Assembly (NCBI GenBank): GCA_948567375.1
Contig: OX419761.1
Location: 29,576,501-29,640,500, forward strand
Source of the DNA: Lunularia cruciata
Lineage: Eukaryota > Streptophyta > Marchantiopsida > Lunulariales > Lunulariaceae
Direction: 5' to 3'
Length of the DNA stretch: 64,000 bases
The stretch's first letter is position 1. Each line of letters starts with the position of its first letter. The notes beneath the pieces are model-generated. The model made no database searches and had not been told where the DNA came from. It saw only the letters and a list, made by a program, of their open reading frames with translations. This document shows positions 10,418 to 22,100 of the stretch, one piece after another. The position numbers and the translations under genes were made by a program.

Positions 10418-11861
10418 CTAGGTGGCATCATGAAGGGATACCCTTTCTAAAGGACCTTGTACTCCATATGTTGGCAGTGTCCTCGGTGGATGTGGCGACG
10501 TGCAAGGATATGATCAACTTTGTACTCCTCATGATCATTGATAGGGATAGGAAGAGGAGGAAGTTGGACTCAAGAGGAGAAAGAAGAGGGGTTAGGAACA
10601 AAAGGTTTCAACTTGGAAACATGAAAGACAGGATGGATGTGCATATGAAAAGGCAAGGCAAGTCAATAAGCAACAAGAGAGAAAATTTGGGTGATATCAA
10701 AAGGTCCTATCCAATTAGAGGCAAGTTTACAAACTTGGGTATCAAGTGGGAGGGATAGATTACTTGAGGATAACATAACTTTATCACCAACTTCAAAGGT
10801 GAGATCACAATGATGGTGGTTTACATTTTGTTTTTGACAATTCTAAGCAACAAGGAGGTGAGATTTGGCTTGTTGGAGAGATTCAAATATGGTAGTTAGG
10901 AAGGTTGAAGTATGAGGGACTTGAGACAGAGGAAGAGCAAGAAGAGAATTTAGGACAAGCGGATCTTGGCCAAAATTGAGAAAGAAAGGAGAGAATCCGG
11001 TGCTTGCCTATTTAGAATTGTTGTATGCAAACTCCGCAGTTGCAAGACATTCATCCCAATTGGTATGGTGAATGTTGACAAAGGCACAAAGCATATCTTC
11101 CAAGGTGTGATTTGCACGTTCAGTTTGTCTATCAGTTTGAGGATGATAAGCTATGGACAAAGCAAGCTTGGTGCCAAGTATCTAGAAGAGGGCTTGCCAA
11201 AACTTTCCAGTGAAGCAAGGATCACGGTAAGATATGAGTACACGTGGCATACCATGATGTTTGAATACATTATTGAAGTAGAGTTGCGCCAAGGTTGGAG
11301 CATCCACAATATCAACCGTTGGTGCCAAAAGGATTTGCTTACTAAGCTTATCCACAAACACCACAATTGTTGTGTGACCTTGTTGTGTCTTGGGCAAGGA
11401 GGTGATGAGATCTAAGCTCACATGTTCCCAATGAGTAGTTAGAATGGGAAGTGGCTGAAGGAGTCCACTCGGCTTCTGGTTACTGGTCTTGTTGCATTGA
11501 CAACTCTCACATGATCAAACAAACTCCCAAACATCTTGCATCATGTTGGGCCACCACCATTGGCATTGGAGGGTACCTAAGGTCTTTTCCACTCCCATGT
11601 GACCAGCTATTGGTAAATCATGTGCTTCTTAAAGGCGCACAAGTCAAAGATCACCTTTTGCTGGAACATAGATCTGGTCCGCATGGAATAGAAGGCTTCC
11701 TTGAAGGAGAAGGTGTTGTACTCCTTGTTGCTTGTTGTCAAACAACCATGTACCATTTGGAAGAAGGGATCTTTTTGTAGAGCTGACCAAAACTCATCAT
11801 GGACCTTGCAGTCAATTGACACTGTCGTAATTGCCACCATGATGAGAGGACGAGACTTCAA
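10418..11861 (-). pseudogene. Integrase of element C, 5' part of the split gene
   Basis: The zinc-binding N-terminal region is near 11607-11861. The catalytic core begins MSLDLITSLPKTQQGHTTIV at 11421 with the first Asp and continues through FVDKLSKQ. The second Asp motif is altered to SYRDPCF. The third region (YHPQTDRQTERAN, near 11140) keeps the Glu. The linker and the chromodomain start follow down to 10418, where element B interrupts. The reading resumes at 3824 with WEPLSHL. Confidence 0.85.
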
Positions 11862-11899
11862 ATCAAGTCGTCATGATAGAGCATCAGGGATGACATGGA

Positions 11900-13315
11900 A
11901 CCAACTTGGTTTGTACTCAAGTTTGATATCAAAAAATTGGAGTTGCTCTTCCCATTGATGATGTTGACTCTTCATATGTTCCAAGTGTAAGGTCTACAAC
12001 AATGGCTTGTGATCAATTTGCATGACCACTTGTTTCCCCAAGAAGTAATGCCTCCATACCTTGGTGGCATATACCATTGCAAGTTGTTCCCAATCTCAAG
12101 CAGAGTAATTTCTTTCAGCTGTATTTAGTCAGCAAGACACAAAGGCAATGGGATGTAGTCCATTTAGGAATTCCTATTGCAACATAGCTCCAATTGCAAA
12201 GTTAGAAGCATCAAAATCAACCACACAAGGTCGTTGAGGATCATATGGTTGAAGAATGGGTCTTGAAGACACCATATGCTTTAACTTCTGGAATGCTTCT
12301 TCATGCTTGGTGGTCCACTAGAAACTTGAGTTCTCTCCCAAGAGGTCAGTCAATGGTGCAGCCACATGAGCATAATAATGGATGAACCGTCGGTAAAAAC
12401 TGGCCAATCCATTGAATGCCCATACTTCTATAGCATCCTTCAGGGTAGGCCAATCAGTAATGGCCTTGATCTTCTCTTCTTCTATCTTGATCCCCTCTGA
12501 TGAGATCTTATGACCCAAGAAGGTAACCTCCTTCTGCCAAAAGGCACACTTTGACTTCTTACGATAAAATTTCCATTGTCATAGTCATCTTAGGACTTCT
12601 CGCACATGATTCATGTGTTCTACCTTTGTCTTGCTATAGATTAAGATATCATCCAAGAACACCACCATGGACCAATCCAATAGTCTTTCCAACACCCAAT
12701 GCATCTGATCCATGAAGATTGTTGGAGCATTAGTGAGTCTAAAAGGTAGAACTCTCCACTCAAAATGCCCATACCTTGTACAAAAGGTAATCTTTTGCAC
12801 GTCCTCTTCTTCAATAGGAATTCGCTAATAGCCACTACAAAGATCCACTTGGAAAAGTAGCATCCTCCACTTAGTTGATCAAGCAAATCATCAATCCAAG
12901 GCAAGGGATATGCATTCTTCATGGTTTGCTTATTGAGCCCATGGTAATCAATATAGAAATGAAGTCATCCATCCTTCTTTGGAACAAATAGTACCGATGC
13001 TCCCCAAGGAGAGATACTATGTTGTATGAAATCCTTCTCCAACAACTCTGTAAGTGTTGTTTGCAACTCCTCCAACTCCTTTGGTGAGAGCCAATAGATC
13101 GGTCTACTCATTGGAGTACTCCTTGGAAATAACTTGATCTTGAAGGGCATACCTTGATTGGAGGGTAATCCCTTTGGCATGTCATCCAAAAACACATCCG
13201 CAAACTCTTGAACTATCTGATCAACCATTGCTTGATGAGGCTCTAGGTCCTCCTTGGATTGTTCTTGTGCAATGGGCTTGATCCACACCGCGAATACAGA
13301 CTTATCTTCCTCCAA
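11900..13315 (-). pseudogene. Reverse transcriptase and RNase H of element C, broken
   Basis: Reverse transcriptase copies element RNA into DNA. The N-terminal part (12965-13315) includes the PWGASVLFVPKKDG motif. After a stop come [18 protein letters not shown] (about 12880-12950), then [14 protein letters not shown] and the catalytic box [11 protein letters not shown] (12585-12800) with both Asp residues intact. The connection and start of RNase H follow at 12318-12518 (FYRRFIHYYAHVAAPLTDLL). Multiple frameshifts and stops separate these blocks. Confidence 0.85.
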
Positions 13316-13699
13316 AGCTTACTCTATGGCTACTTTACTAACAAACTTCCCTTCCATGGACTCATCTTTTTTCCAAGCTTGCTCTATGGTTGCCTTCCTG
13401 GCAAACTTCCCATCATGGAACTCATCTCTCTTCCAGATTTGCTCTATGGCTACCTTCTCAACAAACTTCCCATCTTGGGATTGACTATTCTTAAGTGTCT
13501 TACTTACAGGTGCCAGACAACCTAATCAAAAATTCGTACCTTGGTGTTGTACTTGAATTTGTCATCAGGTCCAATCAAATTGAACCTTAAGACGTTCAAG
13601 CCAAGGTAGACCTAGAATGATATCATAGTGTAGAGGTGCCACTACAAACCTCATACACTCTAAATACTCCTTCCTAATCTTGAAGGTAACAGGATGTGA

Positions 13700-13870
13700 G
13701 GTGCGGAATGCAAAACCCTTTCTACCATCCGCCATCATCAAACTACTTTCAAACTACCCAATTCCTTTGCTACTTGCATAGACATACAATTCTCTGAGCT
13801 TCTAGAATCAACCAAAATCCTACAACCCTAATTAGATATTGTACCTTGCAAGTGAAGCAAACTTGCATAA
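13700..13870 (-). pseudogene. Aspartic protease remnant of element C
   Basis: Near 13780-13835 the minus strand encodes ILVDSRSSENCMSMQVAKEL, which aligns with the plant gypsy protease motif around the catalytic Asp. The usual DSGS is DSRS here, which would abolish activity. The flanks are too decayed for firm borders. Confidence 0.6.
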
Positions 13871-14011
13871 GTCGAGCCTTCAATCCCATTGGAACTAATC
13901 AAGCTCCCAATAGACGGCTCAAAATCTCCTACTGGGATTCCTTGTTTCCTTGGTCATTCTTTCCCACAATCTCCATCTAGGCAACTTGTCAAGGTCACCC
14001 ATTCCTAAGTG

Positions 14012-14960
14012 TGCATTCAACAATGCGATGTCCAACTTGGTGACAATAAAAACAACCTCCATTTTGTCACAATCTTTCTCTATCCGTTATACCAAGTGGT
14101 CTCCATTGGATAGCATCAATCTCCATTGGTGCTAGTTCTTCCACTGGTGCATAGTGTACTGGTAGGCCTTGTGTAGGTCAAGGTCAAGACCAAGTTGTTG
14201 CAACCAAGGAATCAAAGCACTCGGCCAATTGCATGGCTTCTTCTACATTTTGTGGTTCCCGCATGGTCACCTCCAATATGGTTTGTGACTTCAATCCCCG
14301 CACAAATCAATCCAAAACTTCACCTTCTTGTATATCTAGAATCTGCATGATGATATGTTGAAATTGTGTGATGTAACCCCTTATTGAGCCAACTTGCTTC
14401 AACTTTGCCAATTTATCTTGTGCGGCGCAGGTGGCATTTATAATTTGAAAGTGACCCAATATTGCATCCCTGAACTCTGCCCATGTCAAAATTGGTGCAA
14501 AAATCTGTCGTTCAGCTCACCACCAAAGTTTTGCCACACTATCTAATTGGCTAGAGGCCAAGAGAATCTTTTTCTGTTCATCTTGAAGATTGGTGGCTTC
14601 AAAGTAACATTCGCTGTCAAACACAAAATTCTCTATTGTGCCTAGAAGATTCTTGCCTTCAAACACCTTGGGTTTTGGAAATCAAATGCAATCTTCTCCA
14701 TCTCAAATTGGCGCTCTCTCTATATGTTCTCATTGTTGCTGATCTTTTTCATCCACCAATAGAGTAAGGTGCTCGATTTGTTATTATATCACAAGGATAA
14801 TGTCCGGTATTGCCGCCATAGCTACTACTCTATCCCACTACTCTCACTTTATCTAATTGATTAACACATAGATGCAGCATGTCCACCGTTCTCCATAAGT
14901 TACAACCGGAAGTATCAAGGGTTCCTCAAACACGGTGATCATATGTAGAAAATCCTGCCC
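14012..14960 (-). pseudogene. Gag of element C with a CCHC zinc knuckle, broken
   Basis: Gag forms the cytoplasmic particle that packages element RNA. Around 14307-14489 is the retrotransposon gag domain core (starting TWAEFRDAILGHF). At 14012-14053 lies an intact zinc knuckle, CFYCHQVGHRIVEC (CX2CX4HX4C), which binds RNA. Stops and frame changes lie between these parts. Limits toward the 5' end are approximate. Confidence 0.8.
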
Positions 14961-15077
14961 AAAGCGCAAGGTGATGAATTGTGTGAAACTATGTTTGGGT
15001 AATATTTGGACATGAAAATCCCAATGGTTTGGCGAAAGTGGATTTGGTGGTCCATAAATTCCATCCATCCCATTCTT

Positions 15078-15089
15078 GCTTTGATACCA
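15078..15089 (-). other. Primer-binding site of element C
   Basis: The minus strand reads TGGTATCAAAGC, one base inside the 5' LTR. It differs by one base from the common plant TGGTATCAGAGC site complementary to the 3' end of initiator tRNA-Met. Confidence 0.85.
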
Positions 15090-15194
15090 ATGTAAAAGAC
15101 CAAGACCGAGGAGAGAAATAGGAGAATGGAAACTCACATTGGGACACTTGAATGAAGGAAAACTTTGAATGCCTAACATGAGCTTTGGCCTTGG

Positions 15195-15202
15195 TATTTA
15201 TA
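15195..15202 (-). promoter_or_regulatory. TATA box of the element C 5' LTR
   Basis: The minus strand reads TATAAATA, 22 bp downstream of the nearest GAA/TTC unit. The same box is present in the 3' LTR near 3415-3422. Confidence 0.75.
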
Positions 15203-15221
15203 GGTAGCATACAAGGCCATT

Positions 15222-15433
15222 GAGAAGCTTCTCAAGAAGCTTCCTTGAGCCGCTTTCTTAGAGTGCAAGCCAAGTTAACTAGGAAGCTTCTCAAGAAGCT
15301 TCCTTCTAGAAGCCGCCTACTTGGCATGCAAGCTAAGCTAGTTAGAAGCTTCTAGAAGCTTCCTTCTAGAAGCTACCTACTTGGAGCGCAAGTTAACTAG
15401 TCAGGAAGCTTCCTAGATGCTTTTGGAATATTC
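15222..15433 (-). promoter_or_regulatory. Heat-shock-element array in the U3 region of element C
   Basis: Plant heat-shock factors bind alternating GAA and TTC units spaced 5 bp apart. Here GAAGCTTC occurs at 15224, 15236, 15283, 15295, 15345, 15355 and 15405. TTCTAGAA occurs at 15304 and 15364, and GAATATTC at 15426. Positions 15345-15362 form four perfectly phased units (GAAGCTTCTAGAAGCTTC). The pair at 15224/15236 is two bases out of phase. The array lies immediately upstream of the LTR TATA box. Heat-factor binding is inferred from the motif; activity is untested. Confidence 0.7.
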
Positions 15434-15508
15434 TAGGCTAATTTGGCTTATTCTCTACTTTGTTAGCCTTACTAACTACGTCGCCAAACTCCATACTATA
15501 ACAATAGC

Positions 15509-18500
15509 CATGCTTGGTGTACCTACTATGACCACTCATCAATGAAGACCCAATGCTTGATCATGTTGCAAAGTGATTGATACGTGTTGTTAGTAATTGG
15601 ATGTAAGTATGGCTAGAGAGATAGCGTATACTCCTCTCTTGTGCAAAGAATCATATGTTGCATCCTTAAGGAGAAAATCAAATCAATGGTGATGTAAGCA
15701 CCCAAAAATCTCAATTGCTAGAGGGACAAAGGCATCCAAGGATAGCATGGATGCATAGTATTTCTCTTTGCTCCTAAAGGCAATGGTCATTGTTGCTTCT
15801 GCTTGTTTGAATTTCCCGTATCAATGACTCCATCCATAGAGAGTTTGCCACCACCACATCATGAAAGTTACAATAACCATCCATGAAAGTAACTATATCT
15901 ACTTGCACCCAATGGATAAGTGGTCCTGGTAGATCCAACCATCACTCAATTTAAACTAGGGCTTGTGTAGTTCATCAAATTTGAGTGACTATATCACAAA
16001 GTGCATCATAGATTCAAGTGGACTTCCCACCTATTGCACATCATAGAAAGTGTATCCCTTGCATGTCATAATTGGCAACCCTATGAGAGTTGGATTTCAG
16101 AGAGCTAACCTCAATTGAAGATATAGAAAACTCCTTAGAGCTGAACCAAAAGTAGTCAATTAAGGGTGAAGCCTAGAGCTAGACTCTAGAGCCTTGCTCC
16201 TCATAACTTGAGAGGATTCTAGCTCTATCCAATAAAGGTGCATCAGTGAGGATGCTTGTAAGTGTGTGAGTGTACATATGCTTACTAGGATCAACCTAGA
16301 GCTTCCTAGAGTCTAGGGAAACAAATTTAATAAACTCAAGGAGTGTTCTATGTGTAAGACTTGGCAATAAGTCACAAGCCAATTGAAGATGTGCTTGAAA
16401 GGCATAAGTGCTTGAATCTACTATTGTGATAGGTTCCAACAAAAAAAGATGACCCTCATGTAAGAATTGGTCTACTAAACAAAGGACCACTAGAGCCCAT
16501 GCTTTGATATATAGTATTGATGTGGTGGCATCTTGCTCTATGAGATTCCATCCACCCAAGACTATATATAGAGCTATCTATTGTTACACCACTCATCATA
16601 TAGATGTGTGAGCATACACATCCCTAACAAAGCGGATAAACTATGGTGGCTAGTACTATCAAACATCAAGAAAGGTGGCAATAGTGCCTCTATAGGCAAG
16701 AATTCTATGCCAAATATGAGGCCCTAGGGAGGTAACACTAACTAAGAATAGTAAAGGCCACTCAATTATTCCCCAATCGGAAGAGGAGGTAAGCATGGGC
16801 AGTGGCCTATACTAAGGTGTCCAATATGAATGTTTTACAAAAATCCTCTTGCCCAAAGGAGAACCCAAAACCCTGAGATCCCCTATAAGGAATAGGAATC
16901 CTAGTATGAAGTTAGATGGAGTGAGGATTGTGCATTGGCTCCAAACCTTCCATTTACAAGTCTAGACTTGTAAACCCAAGGCCTTTAGGTTGAGTGTGAA
17001 AGTAGGCACTACACTAACTACATCCTCCAAAAGGACCACAAAATGAGTGTCATTTGAGATGGATGGGAAAAGACAAGATGGGAAAGTTGCTACCACCTAT
17101 CATATAGTAGTGTAATGCACTATGGAAAATAGAGGCCCTCCCAATAGATCCCTTGTTTTGTGCTCTTGGTTGATATCAACTATGAGAACTCTCTTGTAGC
17201 AATATGATAGTTGTATAATAAAGGTTTTTATTGATACCATGGAAAGTATAGACAAAAGGGATCAAGGAGTGAATTTGATATGTAGTTGAGCAAAGAGCAC
17301 AAAATAATGTTGGACAAAAGATGGTATTGAAATCATTGGAGACATCAACTTGGACCATCACCAAATTTAGATGAATGTCCAAGGATTCTTGAATGCCTAC
17401 AATAATTGTCTCATAGTCCTTTGGAGTAGCTACAACAAATTAATGAGACAAGAAGGAAGAAAAAGACTGCCTCAATTGTAAGCAAATAGTGCAAGATATC
17501 ATATGCAAAAAAAAAATCCCAATGGCAATGGTGCACACACCTAAGATCTCCTTTGCAAGAGCAAGGAGGCAAGAGGCTCCAAATAGAAGGTGGGATTGCT
17601 AAGGCACATTACCAAAGGCAATTCACTAACAAAATGCAAAGAGAAGAGGAAAACCAAATTTGGAGTTGTTGAGGAGATGCAATCTTGTAGGTGTCAAAAA
17701 CTAGCCAAATTGGTTCACCCATTTAGAAACATGGAGAGTGGAGTTAGGCAAAACAAGACTTTATCATTTATAACTCCTTATCTAGTTGATAATTATAGAG
17801 GAACAAAGGAAGGTCCTTAGAGGAGGGTAGATGTAGGGTCCATGGGGTTGATAAAGTCTCAAAGGAGAAGAGCATTGGCCAAGAAGGCAAGAATGCTTAG
17901 GCTACCTACTTTTACTTTCCTACCTAACTTAACATGAAGGATCAATCAAGACCATTAGGTTGTGTGCTTGTGCTCTCCTACCTAACTTAACAACAAGGAT
18001 CAATGAAGGCAATGATGCTTTGGAGGTAGGATGTGGGGTCCTTGAGACTCTACAATCTGCTTAGTTGTAACTTGGCTTGAATAGTATACTCTTCTTGGCA
18101 GGCTGTACAATCTCCTCTCAATAACCTATGAATCCTAGAGGCAATCTCTCAATGGTCTAAAGTGCCTTCATGAGCTAGAAGGAGTAATTTCCACTCGAGG
18201 ACAAGGGCCATAACATCCAAGTGGAGATATCTCTAACATGGTCATCAGCCAAAATAGTGTGTAGTAGGAAGGAGGGAGAGTATGGATCCCCCAAGATGAC
18301 ATAAAGGTATGAGAATCTTAGTATATATTTGTGGTCACAACAACCTTGTAAGAATGCTTGGAAAGGGTCCAAATAATATAACCAAGTGTATGAGTTAAGG
18401 GAGCCTATAAAGATACTATCGGAGTATGCAATGGGTTTGGGATTTGGGAATTAGAGGTAGACTCCGCTTGCATATGCAAACAATAAGATTTCACTCTATG

Positions 18501-18563
18501 TTGGGCAAGGCCAATCCCTACCTATGGACAATATAGAAAAGACTATTTGGGACATTGATGGGG
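15509..18563. other. No intact gene; decayed sequence, possible minus-strand transposon tail at 15520-15900
   Basis: On the minus strand near 15690-15800 the reading YYASMLSLDAFVPLAIEIFG appears. It resembles C-terminal stretches found downstream of plant non-LTR reverse transcriptases, but this is only an impression and no catalytic motif accompanies it. The remainder to 18563 shows no conserved domain, RNA gene or clear repeat boundary. Confidence 0.3.
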
Positions 18564-19114
18564 TGAAATATTATAATAGCACAAGAAGCACACAAGATTG
18601 GAACTCCAAAAGCAGAAAAGATTTGAACTCCTAGAAAAATTTGATGCTCCAAAGGAGCACCTTGTCTTTATTATATAGAAAAGAGATCCCCTCAAATAGA
18701 GCTACACATTTAGATTAGTTGCATGGATTGGTGATATGTCACTCCTTGTCGTATTTCGTTGGTCAAAAAATTTTGACCTGATGGAATCTTTAGGGAATCT
18801 TTCTATAAGAAGTTTAGAATAGCATGGATGAGATGTCATTGGAAAGATCTCAATGAGACAAAAAAGGGAGTAGAAGACAATGCCTTTTCCCCTAAAGGAA
18901 AGTAAGATTCTATTTTTTGAGGTCTAGTTCTTTTGTTTAGGCTTTTGAATTGACTTAAAATTTTAGTGTATTTTTTACTTCTACAATATTAAAGGAAGTC
19001 CTCTTTTGGTGACTTCTCTATCTGATCTACTTAGACCATTATGTATAATATCTCTAAAGATATTTCCAAGCCAATTTTCACATGTAGCTAATTTATCTAG
19101 CTAATGGTATTAGA
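18564..19114 (-). repeat. Minus-strand solo LTR of the element A/B family, degenerate
   Basis: Read on the minus strand it starts near TCTAATACCA (LTR consensus TGTAATACCA). It passes through ATCAGATAGAG...CACCAAAAGAGGACTTCC, a TATA region (CTATATAATAAAGAC near 18680) and GGTGCTCC. It carries only one copy of the 155-bp unit that is doubled in elements A and B. No target duplication is visible (TGGGG versus TATAT), so one end may be lost. Confidence 0.7.
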
Positions 19115-22100
19115 TATATAAAGATGTACCAAGTGCACATGTAGAAGAGGTTGATCTTGTGGAGGTGGTGGGGTGATAGGAGTAGGAGGAAGCTCTAAGT
19201 GGTCCTATGAAGGTGGTAAGACAATAGAGGTGGGAGGAGAGTCCGAGTTGGATGAAGTGTATGGAGCGGCCATGACATGAGGATGAGGGATAAGGAGATA
19301 ATTTGTGGGGCATCCTCCATAGGAAAGTTCCCTCCTATAGGGCGCTCTATTGGTCTAAGAGAAGTATGTGTCTTGGGAACCTAGGGGAAGCCATCTGGAT
19401 AAACCTCAACAACTTTGGGTGTATGCTGAAAAAAGTGCTATAAGGGTTTATCCCCTACTTGCATATGCAAGGTGCGGGGTGCTAGCTGAGGAGTTTAGAG
19501 AGTCCCGTTGTGGCCTCATGCCTATGAACAAAAATGGATGCATTTGGAAATAAGCTAGTGAAGGTGTACACCTCACAAAGAGTACCGAAGAGAATGCCAT
19601 GACAAGAAAGCAAGACATAGTAGAGAAATGCAATGTATCTCATTGCCAAAGAGAAAGAAGAACAAGAGCTAGATCTTCTAGTCGTCTTTTTTAAACTCTT
19701 GCAACATGATCTTGATGTTAGGTGTAAGATAGTAAAACAAGAGTTAGATCTTCTAGAAGTCTATTCTAAACACTCACCCTATGATCTTTATGCTAAGTGC
19801 AATAATTCCTTATGTTGAAAGTGAGTACAATAATATGATAATATGATTCTACCTAAAAACTAGAGAAGATGAAATGCTTGTACATGGAATATCTTGCTCA
19901 ATGATCTTGGGATGCTCAATGCAGATTGAGAGTGGAGGTATGGAAATATCAAAAAAGGTGTCAAATATCAATTTCCAACAAAAAAACCCTTGGGAAATTG
20001 CAAACTTAGAATTAAGTGGTCATCTTTGGATTGCAATTCTTCAACCTAGAGCTGCATTTGCATTTTAAGAACATTTTTCACCATGGCACAATAAGTGGGA
20101 ACACTCTAAATGGAGATTGAGTTCTCTTTGGGTATTGGAAGTGTTTTTACTTTTGTTGTGTTCAAGTGTGCTAGAACAAACACTATGAACCACCTAAAAC
20201 CCTATGAAACAATGAGGTATGTTTCTTTCCATCATGAGAATCAAAACAATCTTTCTCTTTCAATTGAATAACAGATTTTTTAATAGTAAACTCAAGTATA
20301 GATGAGATTTACATCTTTTCTTGATTATGAAATCACTCTTTGCAAATGATGCATTCAAATTATACAAATTTTAGAGTGAGATATAAATTAAAAGAGTTGT
20401 AATTCTACTAGTTGTCAAATTTTTATCATTTTCAAATCTCAATCATAAGAGCTAAAACTTGTAAGGTCCTTTTAGTCTTGAAATAAGCATTATAATTTTG
20501 TTTTAATAAGAGGATAATTCATTTATAAGATTTTTAAAATTATGTAAAATCTAAAATATTCAAATCTTCTATATGTTTTATTTTGACACTATTATTGGAT
20601 AAGATATATATCTTACAAGAAACATCTAGAAATATTAAATGTTGATTATTGTTTATTTGTAACATTTCCTACATATATAGGGCATATTTAATAGAAAAGA
20701 ATTCACACTCATATTGATAACTACAAAATTTAGATGCAAAGTATGATTCTAGAATTTAAAAGACTTTTATTTAAAATATTTATGTGAAGAAATTGACCTT
20801 AAATTCACTAAAAGAAGTATGATCTTCAATTGAAGTATGGTACTAGACAAAATCAAGAGTTAAAGAATTCACATTTGAAAAATTGTTTGACTTGATTTGA
20901 GAAATTGTTTGAAATAACATGAGCTTAAAATAACTTGTCCCAATTTTTGTTTTTCTCATTCTTGACTAGTACATCCATAATCAATTTTTGTTTGCCTCAC
21001 TCTTTACTAGTACATCCATAATCAAAGGTCATGAATTCTAGGGAGAAAAGAAACTTATGAGTTGCACTTATGAAGAAGTAGAAGGTGATATTTTACCAAA
21101 TAACGGATTCAAAAAATCTATCAATCCAATTTTTAATTGATATTGATAATTATTATAGAATTAATAAAATGTAATAATAATTAATAAAATAATCAATTAA
21201 TCGTATTTACCTATTTAATTATATTTATAAAATTTTATTTAATTATTTAATTATTTACTCAAGACATGCATGATATAATCCTTAGATTACACTCTAACCC
21301 TTTGAGTATGAATATCTATTTATCTAATATCATCTATGTTAGTGTATTATTATATAGAAATTTTAATTGGATTATAGTACTCTTCCTCAAGATGATATTG
21401 TCTTCATTGGATAGAAATTTATTATTTGTAAGACATATTGCACTCCTTCATTGTAATTTTATGTATTATCTTCATAGATATAAGCTTATACATTTCCATA
21501 GGTATCTTTCCATTTTATTTCCTAGTGAATAGCTTAGAAAGAAACTCCAAACACTATTAATCTAAGCTATATTGTGGCCCAAAATATGCCAAAATACTTC
21601 TTTATGTCACAATAAAGAACAAAAAAGAGAACTTTTCCAACTAAAATGATCAATTATGTTATATTTTGAATCAATATCATATCAAAAAGTATACTAGATT
21701 TGTTTTTTGAATGATAAAATTCATATTAAATAATTTATTAAATATTTTCAATCATTTTTATAATTACATAAATATTTAATTAAATTTTCAACCTACATAT
21801 AATACATATGGTATTCACTCATATTTTCAATGGAATAGTATGAGTAATAAACATGATTTTTTTTATTATCATAAATGCCAAGGGATGAGAAGAGTTGTTA
21901 CTATTTGATATATTCTTTACTATAATTTAGCTTTAGTTAACCTTTTTTAGAGCAATATTATTATAGTGGAGCTACTTTGAATTAATTTGGCCTCATTGGT
22001 AAGATTAAGTACTTAAGTAACCTTGCTTGAACTACAAAATTCTATATCTTGTTTGGTTATTAACTCAAGTTTAGGAATTTTTAGGAATTTTACAAATAAT

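Larger units (their letters stand above)
3311..15503 (-). mobile_element. Element C: minus-strand Ty3/gypsy chromovirus, split by element B
   Basis: Two 413-bp LTRs (15091-15503 and 3311-3723) are flanked by the identical 5-bp target duplication ATAGC (3306-3310 and 15504-15508). Inside, on the minus strand, come a primer-binding site next to the 5' LTR, gag with zinc knuckle, protease, reverse transcriptase, RNase H, integrase and chromodomain: normal Ty3/gypsy order. Without the inserted element B the length is about 5.6 kb. All frames carry stops and shifts, so it is non-autonomous now. Its LTR promoter contains a heat-shock-element array. Confidence 0.93.
15091..15503 (-). repeat. 5' LTR of element C
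   Basis: On the minus strand it starts TGTTATAGTATGG and ends TCTTTTACA (TG...CA). It is followed by a one-base spacer and the primer-binding site. The TATA box is at 15195-15202, so transcription should begin near 15165, leaving about 75 bp of R plus U5. U3 is dominated by tandem units rich in GAAGCTTC. Confidence 0.92.
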
